From a bacterium (GTDB lineage Bacteria; Patescibacteriota; Minisyncoccia; Phycocordibacterales; Zambryskibacteraceae): 45,083 bases of DNA. The stretch lies in NCBI GenBank assembly GCA_023266935.1, contig JAHFOF010000001.1, positions 103,830 to 148,912 of the forward strand, in the 5' to 3' direction. Position numbers and translations under genes: made by a program. Positions 38,661 through 45,083 of this stretch are shown here, in pieces. The notes under the pieces were generated by a model, which worked only from the letters and a program-made list of their open reading frames with translations, did no database searches and had not been told where the DNA came from. Position 1 is the stretch's first letter; each line of letters begins with the position of its first letter.

Positions 38661-39744
38661 ATTTATATAATTCGAATATTTTTCGAACTATTTTGTCGAA
38701 TGAGAATTTTGAAATAATTGTTTGTTTCAAGTTTGTTCCCAGTGTTTCTCGAAGGTTTTTATTATCAACAAGTTTAATTAAAGCAGAAGTAAGTTCTAGA
38801 GCATTTTCTTTTTGTACAAGCAAACCATTTTTTCCGTCCTCAATAAGTTCAGGTATTCCTCCAACTGACGAGGCGATTACAGGCAGTCCGGCGAATCCTG
38901 CTTCAAGCAGAGCATAAGGCATCGCTTCAGATCGGGAGGGCATCACGAAGATATCAAAAGTAGAAAGTTGTGCCCGAGCATTGTTCACGAACCCCTTAAA
39001 AACAACAGAGTCGGTAATGTTTAATTTTGAAGCAAGATTTTTTAAATTATTTTCTTCTTCACCAGAGCCCATAATCACAAGTTTTGCTTTATGGTTTTTT
39101 ATAAATTCTTTCCAACTTCTTAATAAAACATCTAAACCTTTTATTTTGTGCAGTTCGGAGATTGCCCCGACAGTGAATGAATCATCAATGCGTGGAACAA
39201 GTTCAAATTCTTTTATTCCATTATAAATAACCACCAATCTGTTTTTAATAAACGGCATCCAAGAAACGTCTTTTTTGGTTTTTTCTGAGACACAGATAGT
39301 TTTATGAGAAAGCAATATGGTATACCAGATTAACTCCATAATCAGAATTTTATTTAAGAAGAATCTGTTCTCATTAAATGCCCAACCATGTGCAGTAAAG
39401 ATAATTTTCTTTATCCCAACCAACCTTCCTGCAAGTCCACCGATGCCTCCCATCTTTGAACTATTTATATGAAAGACATCGGGCTTTATTTCTTTTAAAA
39501 TTTTCTTTATTTCAAAAAAAGATTTCAAATCTCCTAAGATAGAAATATCTCGATCGAGAGAGGGGAGAGAAATAACTCGAACCCCAGCATCTTTTAATTT
39601 TTGAACGAGTGGACCGTCTCCTCCACACATCACAGAGACTTCATTTCCAGCTTTTTGAGATTCTACTGCAAGGTCGAAGACATATCTTTGGGCTCCACCG
39701 AAGTTTGATTTGGTTATCCCATACAGGATACGAAGTGGCTTCAT
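38659..39744 (-). CDS. Glycosyltransferase family 4 (GT-B)
   Basis: 361 residues with the GT4 layout: N-terminal KSNFGGAQRYVFDLAVESQ with Gly-rich loop, KPDVFHINSSKMGGIGGL, KIIFTAHGWAF, then the C-terminal nucleotide-sugar domain with AISELHKIKGLDVLLRSWK, LVIMGSGEEENNL, VVFKGFVNNA and the ExxxxPYALLEAGFAGLPVIAS motif holding the donor-binding Glu. It probably acts on surface polysaccharide with the sugar transferase encoded divergently next to it. The two 5' ends are about 70 nt apart. Donor and acceptor unknown. Confidence 0.92.
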   Translation of the reverse strand: MKPLRILYGITKSNFGGAQRYVFDLAVESQKAGNEVSVMCGGDGPLVQKLKDAGVRVISLPSLDRDISILGDLKSFFEIKKILKEIKPDVFHINSSKMGGIGGLAGRLVGIKKIIFTAHGWAFNENRFFLNKILIMELIWYTILLSHKTICVSEKTKKDVSWMPFIKNRLVVIYNGIKEFELVPRIDDSFTVGAISELHKIKGLDVLLRSWKEFIKNHKAKLVIMGSGEEENNLKNLASKLNITDSVVFKGFVNNARAQLSTFDIFVMPSRSEAMPYALLEAGFAGLPVIASSVGGIPELIEDGKNGLLVQKENALELTSALIKLVDNKNLRETLGTNLKQTIISKFSFDKIVRKIFELYK

Positions 39745-39812
39745 CCCGCTATATTACCGCATATATGAAAGGGCTTCCAGCGGGATGGATTTTAGGGTAT
39801 AATGCACGCTAC

Positions 39813-41168
39813 ATGAATTCTCTAAGCAATAGAGAGCCATCCGTCCTCCTGTTGGGCGACATCTTCTGCCTCCTGGCTTCCTTGTGGTTGTCCCTCCTGT
39901 TTCGTGCCTTTGAGGTGCCCTCACAAGAGCTTTTTTTCCTACACCTTGTGCCTTTTAGTTTTCTCTTCTTAGTTTGGGTCGTGGTTTTCTATATCGCTGG
40001 TTTGTACGAGCGTCACACGCTGATGCTCCAGTCACGCCTACCAGCCATCCTCTTCAATACCCAAGTGGTGAACTCGACCATCGCCGTAGTCTTTTTCTAT
40101 TTTGTTCCTCTCTTTGGTATTACCCCAAAAACAATTCTCTTTATTTATCTAATCGTTTCTTTCATCATAATTTTTGTTTGGAGGACCTATGTTTATTTCT
40201 TCGTCGGAGTAAAGCAACCGATTAATGCGGTGCTAGTGGGGAGTGGAGAAGAAATGAGAGAGTTGTTCGAGGAGGTAAATGCCAATCCGCTTTATAGTTT
40301 TCGGTTTGTTTCCTCAGTTGATCTGGATAGAGTCGAAAATGATGGGTTTAAAGATGAGATAGTTTCTAGAATTTATAGTGAAGGAGTAACTATGATAGCC
40401 ATCGACCTTGCGAACGAGAAGGTCGAACCAGTCCTGCCAAGTTTGTACAATTTGATTTTCTCTAAAATTCAATTCGTGGATATGTATAAGGTGTATGAAG
40501 ATATTTTTAAACGCGTCCCTCTTTCACTCCTTAAATATAATTGGTTTCTAGAAAATATTTCTACTTCGCCTCGACACACTTATGATGCTCTCAAACGAGT
40601 TATGGATATCTTGATTTCTATTCCATTATTTAGTGTTTTCTTCATCACTTATCCGTTCGCTTTGATTGCGATGAAAATTGAAGACGGAGGTCCGGTGTTT
40701 ATCCACCAAGAGCGAGTAGGCAAGAACAATAAAATAATTAGAATTGTTAAGTTTCGCAGTATGACTACAAACGACCATGGAGAATATAAAAATGGTTCGA
40801 CTGAACTCAAGGTGACGAAAGTTGGTGCATTCCTCCGCAAGACCCGCCTCGATGAATTTCCTCAACTCTGGAATGTTCTCAGAGGGGATATTTCTTTAAT
40901 TGGTCCTCGCCCAGAACTCCCATCTCTCGTGAAGCTTTATGAGAAGGAGATTCCTTATTACAACGTTCGACACCTTATCAAGCCGGGACTTTCTGGTTGG
41001 GCTCAGATTTATCAAGATATAAACCATCCTCATCACACCCAAGCGGTAATGCAGACCAAAGAAAAATTGTCTTATGATCTTTACTATATAAAAAATCGTT
41101 CATTTATTACTGATTTAAAAATCGCTCTAAAAACTATCAAAACCTTGCTTTCTAGGGTAGGAGTGTAG
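39813..41168 (+). CDS. Polyprenyl-phosphate sugar-1-phosphate transferase (WcaJ/ExoY family)
   Basis: 451 residues from ATG 39813. The track start lies far upstream inside the opposite gene. TATAAT (39798-39803) ends 9 nt before this ATG. It has about four N-terminal membrane helices (to about 125), a Rossmann-like CoA-binding domain (AVLVGSGEEMRELFEE), another membrane helix (about 270-290) and the bacterial sugar transferase domain with FIHQERVGKNNKIIRIVKFRSM, LRKTRLDEFPQLWNVLRGDISLIGPRPELP and PGLSGWAQI. It starts lipid-linked surface glycan synthesis at the membrane. Partner of the GT4 gene. Confidence 0.93.
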   Translation: MNSLSNREPSVLLLGDIFCLLASLWLSLLFRAFEVPSQELFFLHLVPFSFLFLVWVVVFYIAGLYERHTLMLQSRLPAILFNTQVVNSTIAVVFFYFVPLFGITPKTILFIYLIVSFIIIFVWRTYVYFFVGVKQPINAVLVGSGEEMRELFEEVNANPLYSFRFVSSVDLDRVENDGFKDEIVSRIYSEGVTMIAIDLANEKVEPVLPSLYNLIFSKIQFVDMYKVYEDIFKRVPLSLLKYNWFLENISTSPRHTYDALKRVMDILISIPLFSVFFITYPFALIAMKIEDGGPVFIHQERVGKNNKIIRIVKFRSMTTNDHGEYKNGSTELKVTKVGAFLRKTRLDEFPQLWNVLRGDISLIGPRPELPSLVKLYEKEIPYYNVRHLIKPGLSGWAQIYQDINHPHHTQAVMQTKEKLSYDLYYIKNRSFITDLKIALKTIKTLLSRVGV

Positions 41169-41235
41169 TTTCTTTATGCTGAGCATGTCGAAGTATTGCC
41201 CAAAAACTCTATTTCTGTATAATTGTTCTACTTTA

Positions 41236-42576
41236 ATGAAAGCCCACAAACATCTGATTTTCTCCGTTTTGCTGATTATTGTTTTTGTCCTCCTGGGCTA
41301 TTTTTTGGTCAGAGAACAGAAACCGGGGGCAAAATTCCCATTTAAATTCGGCCTGGACCTAGTCGGAGGAACAGAGCTTATTTATAAAGCCGATACTTCT
41401 GGAGTAACAGATAGAACCGATGCGATGCAGAGTTTGAAAGATGTCATAGAACGCCGAGTAAACATCTTCGGTGTTTCTGAACCGCTTGTGCAAACAGAAC
41501 ATGCTGGATTTATTTCTGGGAATCACGATGATCGACTGCTCGTAGAACTTCCAGGAGTTTCAGACATTAACCAAGCTATTTCTCTCATCGGGCAAACTCC
41601 AATTCTAGAATTTCGTTTGCAAAAAGCTAATGCAGCCGAATTAGTAAAGGCTAATCCGCAAGTTACCCTTGATGAAGTTTATACTCCAACGGGTTTAACT
41701 GGTCGATACCTTTCTCATGCAACGGTTGAATTTGATCAAAACACCCAAGCTCCCCAAGTCGGCTTAGAGTTCAACAGCGAAGGTTCTGATTTGTTTTCTA
41801 AACTTACTACAGCAAACAAAGGACAAGTGCTGGCTATTATTCTGGATGGTCAAGTTCTTTCGGCTCCAGTGATTCGAGAAGCTATCACAAACGGCAAAGC
41901 TCAAATCACGGGAACATTTTCTGCTGATGTGGCCAAGACTCTGGTTCGTAACTTGAATTATGGTGCTCTCCCTGTGCCTATTTCACTTTTGAATTCTCAA
42001 GTAGTTGGCGCCTCGCTCGGCACATCCGCACTTAATTCTGGTGTCCGAGCGGGGTTAATAGGACTCGTGGCTTTGATTATTTTCTTGATTCTTTGGTACA
42101 GGCTTCCAGGTTTTGTTGCTTCGGTCGCACTCATCTCATACATTATCCTTTCGCTCGTTGCCTTTAAAATGTTGGGTGTGACTCTCACGGCTGCTGGCCT
42201 CGCTGGGTTCATTCTCTCTATAGGTATGGCTGTGGATGCGAACGTGCTTATTTTTGAACGAACCAAAGAAGAATTAAAGAGAGGTAAATCAATTTATGAC
42301 GCATTGCATGAAGGATTTACTCGAGCTTGGCTTTCGATTCGAGACTCAAACATTTCTTCAATCATCACAGCGATAGTCTTGTTCTGGCTCGGGACGAGCG
42401 CGGTCAAAGGTTTCGCTCTCACCCTCGGCCTAGGAGTGCTCATTTCGATGTTCACAGCTATCACCGTGTCCAGAACATTTTTGTTTGCCATTGCACCCAA
42501 CCTGCCTGCCGGCAGGCAGGAGGGGGACAGTGGATTCAAAAGATTTTTATTCAGTAATGGTTTCCATATAAAATAA
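41236..42576 (+). CDS. secD: Protein translocase subunit SecD
   Basis: SecD with SecF uses the proton gradient to help preprotein export. The 446-residue protein starts at ATG 41236; TTGCCC-16-TATAAT (41196-41223) lies 12 nt before it, and the track's extra 20 residues overlap that promoter. It has the first membrane helix, FGLDLVGGTEL, the periplasmic P1 region (ERRVNIFGVSEPLVQT), GAFSADVAKTLVRNLNYGALPVP-type segment, and five more helices with GMAVDANVLIFERTKEELKRG. A repeat palindrome is translated in frame as NLPAGRQEG close to the C-terminus. secF starts 1 nt after the stop. Confidence 0.95.
   Translation: MKAHKHLIFSVLLIIVFVLLGYFLVREQKPGAKFPFKFGLDLVGGTELIYKADTSGVTDRTDAMQSLKDVIERRVNIFGVSEPLVQTEHAGFISGNHDDRLLVELPGVSDINQAISLIGQTPILEFRLQKANAAELVKANPQVTLDEVYTPTGLTGRYLSHATVEFDQNTQAPQVGLEFNSEGSDLFSKLTTANKGQVLAIILDGQVLSAPVIREAITNGKAQITGTFSADVAKTLVRNLNYGALPVPISLLNSQVVGASLGTSALNSGVRAGLIGLVALIIFLILWYRLPGFVASVALISYIILSLVAFKMLGVTLTAAGLAGFILSIGMAVDANVLIFERTKEELKRGKSIYDALHEGFTRAWLSIRDSNISSIITAIVLFWLGTSAVKGFALTLGLGVLISMFTAITVSRTFLFAIAPNLPAGRQEGDSGFKRFLFSNGFHIK
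42501..42520. repeat. Perfect 20-bp palindrome inside secD
   Basis: CCTGCCTGCCGGCAGGCAGG, identical to 37896-37915. It adds codons near the SecD C-terminus without breaking the frame. Confidence 0.85.
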
Positions 42577-42577
42577 T

Positions 42578-43528
42578 ATGTTTGTTGTAAAATACAGAAA
42601 ATTATTCTTTGTTCTCTCTGGACTACTCATCGCCCTTTCGGTTTATGGAATAGTGGTTTATGGATTTAATTATTCAATCGATTTTAAAGGAGGAGCTTTG
42701 ACTGAAATAAAATATACAGATTCTGCACCAACCCTCGATGATTTGAATAGAAACATTACCACTTTGAACATTGGCGGTTTTTCTGTTCGACCATCTGGAG
42801 ACATGGATTTTATTATTCGTACCAAAGAGTTAACTAATGATGAACAGAAAAAACTTTTAAGCGCTGTTTCTCAATATCCAGGAAAAGAGATTAACCACAT
42901 CTCGATTAACCCCCCAACGGTTCTTAGACAAAACTCTATTGGTCCTGTGGCTGGAGCAGAACTAAAATCAAAAGCGATTAAAGCTATCGCTGTTGTGGTG
43001 GTGATGATTGTGCTTTTTGTCACTTTTGCTTTTCGAAAAGTTTCTCATGCTAGTTTGTCCAAAGGTTCTCGAGGAGTTTCTTCTTGGAAATATGGTTTCG
43101 CCACTATCATTGCTCTGTTCCATGATGTGATTATTCCCACTGGAGTGTTTGTCTTCCTTGGACATTTTAAAGGTGTAGAGATTGACCTTCTCTTTGTTAC
43201 TGGCCTACTCGCTATCCTTGGATATTCTGTGCATGACACTATCGTGGTATTCGATCGAGTTCGAGAAAATTTGAAAATAAATCGTGATTCTAGTTTGAAA
43301 GAAGAGTTCGAAGAGACGGTAGGCAAGTCGGTAGCCCAAACCTTTGGTCGTTCAATCAATACTTCTCTCACCATCTTCATCACTCTCCTCGCCCTTTTTA
43401 TCGTTGGTTCTGGAGCGACAAAAGATTTCGCTCTTCTTCTCATCATCGGAGTCATCGTTGGTACATATTCTTCAATCTTCGTCGCTTCACCACTCCTCGT
43501 GACTTTTCAAAAGTGGCAGAACAAGTAG
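42578..43528 (+). CDS. secF: Protein translocase subunit SecF
   Basis: 316 residues with six membrane helices. YGFNYSIDFKGGALTEI near the N-terminus is the SecF signature, and the C-terminal GYSVHDTIVVFDRVRENL and SINTSLTIFITLLALFIVGSGATKDFALLLIIGVIVGTYSSIF match the SecF core. The gene lies 1 nt after secD and forms the SecDF pair. A His-rich-codon stretch in the track on the other strand is a shadow. Confidence 0.95.
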   Translation: MFVVKYRKLFFVLSGLLIALSVYGIVVYGFNYSIDFKGGALTEIKYTDSAPTLDDLNRNITTLNIGGFSVRPSGDMDFIIRTKELTNDEQKKLLSAVSQYPGKEINHISINPPTVLRQNSIGPVAGAELKSKAIKAIAVVVVMIVLFVTFAFRKVSHASLSKGSRGVSSWKYGFATIIALFHDVIIPTGVFVFLGHFKGVEIDLLFVTGLLAILGYSVHDTIVVFDRVRENLKINRDSSLKEEFEETVGKSVAQTFGRSINTSLTIFITLLALFIVGSGATKDFALLLIIGVIVGTYSSIFVASPLLVTFQKWQNK

Positions 43529-43538
43529 ACTGTAGTAA

Positions 43539-44231
43539 ATGACCCAAGTAGATAATCTTATAAAATACATTCCGGATTTAGTTTCAAGGAATGTTTTGGA
43601 TGTGGGATGCGGGGAAGGAGCATTTGTTCTTGATGTGTTGAGTCGTGGAGGGCGAGTGGTAGCTGTTGAACCTCATACAGGTAGGGTAGAGAGGTTAAAG
43701 AAAATTATTTTAGAAAAACATTACCCTGGAGAAGTGTATGAGGCCGGAGGAGAGAATATGCCGTTCCTTAAAAATGATTCGTTTGGATTTATAAATGTTT
43801 GCGAGGTGATAGAACATGTGGTCGAACCAGAAATTGTTTTAAATGAGGTTCATCGAGTGTTGGCAAAAAACGGCAAGGTCTACATCAGTGTCCCAAACAG
43901 ATTTGGATACTATGATTGGCATTTTCATTTGTATTTTATAAATTGGATACCGAGATTCATCGCCGAATCAATTGTCACTCTACTTGATCACACCCTTACC
44001 CCGCAGAATAAAGAAAAGCAGAGACTTTCGGATATGCATTATATGACCAAACTTGGATTCACTAGATTGGCCAGGGAAGCGGGATTTATTTTAAGAGATA
44101 CTAGAATTATAAAAATTTCGGATAAATTTAAAAATCCTATAATCAGATTATGTGCCATTATTGTCTACGAAATCTGGTCTTTTTTCTTCCTCGGGAATTT
44201 TCATTTTATCTTAGAAAAGATTGATAAATAG
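43539..44231 (+). CDS. SAM-dependent methyltransferase (class I)
   Basis: 230 residues. Motif I NVLDVGCGEGAFVLDV (about 18-33), an acidic motif II (AVEPHTGRVERLK), NVCEVIEHVVEP and LAKNGKVYISVPN are typical for class I enzymes of the UbiE/Methyltransf_11 group. The C-terminal part contains hydrophobic stretches (AIIVYEIWSFFFLGNFHFIL) that may contact the membrane. Proximity to glycan genes suggests an envelope or glycolipid substrate, but this is only context. It lies 10 nt after secF. Confidence 0.88.
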   Translation: MTQVDNLIKYIPDLVSRNVLDVGCGEGAFVLDVLSRGGRVVAVEPHTGRVERLKKIILEKHYPGEVYEAGGENMPFLKNDSFGFINVCEVIEHVVEPEIVLNEVHRVLAKNGKVYISVPNRFGYYDWHFHLYFINWIPRFIAESIVTLLDHTLTPQNKEKQRLSDMHYMTKLGFTRLAREAGFILRDTRIIKISDKFKNPIIRLCAIIVYEIWSFFFLGNFHFILEKIDK

Positions 44232-44235
44232 GGGG

Positions 44236-44521
44236 TTGACGCCCATACAGATATGCGTATAATAGACCCCACGCTCTAACTATCGATTCAACTCGTCCGT
44301 TAGGGCGGGTACTTTGAAATCTTGTTATTTTGAGAACACCCCGGTCAAACGGGGTGAAGCAAGTCTCAATAAAATATTCAATTAAATGAAACCGTCCCAA
44401 CTGGCTTACAGCAACAAAGCCGTTGGGATAAGAGCTAGTTAAAATTCTTAAGAGGTTCAAAATAAAAAATATATTGTTTTCTATTTTGTTCCGTTCAAAT
44501 CACGAACTAAAATTCGGGATT
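44236..44521 (+). promoter_or_regulatory. Promoter and leader of the 16S rRNA gene
   Basis: TTGACG (44236-44241), 16 nt, TATAAT (44258-44263). The leader of about 250 nt contains hairpins CCCCG-gtcaaa-CGGGG and TCCCAACTGGCTT/AAGCCGTTGGGA. No reading frame is convincing. Confidence 0.75.
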
Positions 44522-45083
44522 CATAATTAGAGTTTGATCCTAGCTCAGGATGAACGCTGGCGGCGTGGATAAGGCATGCAAGTCATACGGACACTTTCGC
44601 AAGATTGTGTTAGTGGCAGACGAGTTAGTAACACGTAGGTACCTTCCCTCAAGTCAGGAATAACGAGTCGAAAGATTCGCTAATACCTGATAGTCTCTTC
44701 GGAGTAAAGAAGCAATTCGCTTGAGAATGGGCCTGCGGGCTATCAGCTAGATGGTAGGGTAATGGCCTACCATGGCTATGACGGCTAGGGGAGCTGAGAG
44801 GCTGACCCCCAACGATGGAACTGAGACACGGTCCATACACCTACGGGTGGCTGCAGTCAAGAACCTTCCGCAATGGACGAAAGTCTGACGGAGCGACGCC
44901 GCGTGCTGGATGAAGACCCTCTGGGTCGTAAACAGCTTTTGTAGAGGAGAAAGAATTTGATAGTACTCTAAGAATAAGGGGTTGCTAAACTCGTGCCAGC
45001 AGCAGCGGTAATACGAGTGCCCCAAGCGTTATCCGGAATCATTGGGCGTAAAGGGTGTGTAGGTGGTCGTGTTAGTCTCTTGT
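44522..45083 (+). rRNA. rrs: 16S ribosomal RNA, 5' part (runs off the window)
   Basis: It begins with the universal AGAGTTTGATCCTAGCTCAG and GATGAACGCTGGCGGCGTG. About 560 nt are present, through GTGCCAGCAGCAGCGGTAATACG and GGCGTAAAGGGTGTGTAGG. No intron is seen in this part. In the 530 region, position 526 is A instead of C, with a matching change at 505 (TTGC for GGC). The separate promoter shows 16S is not cotranscribed with the upstream 23S unit. Confidence 0.97.

Noticed and set aside
39609-39812. Extended N-terminus of the sugar transferase
   Set aside because: It runs antisense through the glycosyltransferase start; TATAAT sits 9 nt before the internal ATG 39813, which begins the usual membrane domain.
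41177-41200. TGCTGAGCATGTCGAAG near secD as a mobile repeat
   Set aside because: It resembles a dispersed element seen in other genomes, but only one clear copy is in this window, so it cannot be supported here.
44206-45025. Minus-strand ORFs over the 16S gene and its leader
   Set aside because: They overlap the conserved 16S rRNA and its promoter region.

Overview
The window looks like a chromosomal segment of a Candidate Phyla Radiation (Patescibacteria) bacterium, most likely of the Parcubacteria/Paceibacteria side. This rests on five observations: the partial 16S rRNA start with unusual signature bases, a 23S rRNA interrupted by a group I intron, rRNA genes split into separate units (23S-tRNA-5S apart from 16S), rplK with no rplA behind it, and compact cell-envelope genes with no biosynthetic pathways. 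UGA is used as a normal stop, so the segment is not from the UGA-recoding Gracilibacteria or Absconditabacteria. I cannot place it below that level from sequence alone.

Layout: 0.6-2.8 kb is secE-nusG-(histidine phosphatase)-(four-helix-bundle protein)-rplK. 2.8-18.3 kb holds argS, ileS-recO, a large membrane-anchored beta protein, glyS, a sigma-28-like factor, an M16 peptidase with an AI-2E family transporter, and metG-tatD. 18.4-19.6 kb is rpsF-ssb-rpsR. efp, recA, an anchored protein and ftsK lie on the minus strand (19.9-25 kb), with a candidate structured ncRNA just beyond recA. 25-30 kb holds a winged-helix protein, a major surface protein with a peptidoglycan-binding domain, a PKD-domain protein and two tandem glutaredoxin-like proteins. 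30-34.6 kb is the 23S-tRNA-5S unit. 34.7-44.2 kb holds orphan genes, rodA, a glycosyltransferase, a polyprenyl-phosphate sugar transferase, secD-secF and a methyltransferase. The window ends in a partial 16S rRNA.

Two gene populations are interleaved. Housekeeping genes are AT-rich and many have a -10 box only 6-12 nt before the ATG, so their mRNAs should be leaderless or nearly so. Between them sit GC-rich, mostly single-gene orphan units, usually with a near-consensus TTGACA/TATAAT promoter, a leader of small hairpins, a Shine-Dalgarno-led start and a strong intrinsic terminator. Several of these orphans are related to each other.

Most notable findings: (1) an isoleucyl-tRNA synthetase with a complete histidine-phosphatase domain inserted between its catalytic halves; (2) the orphan cassettes, one with three successive GCGA-tetraloop hairpins; (3) a 235-nt candidate structured RNA; (4) an ORF-less group I intron exactly at the I-CeuI-type site of 23S, plus a separate helix-68 insertion; (5) short palindromic repeats that sit in frame inside ileS, secD and tatD. 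All functional statements are by recognition of sequence; no database search was run.
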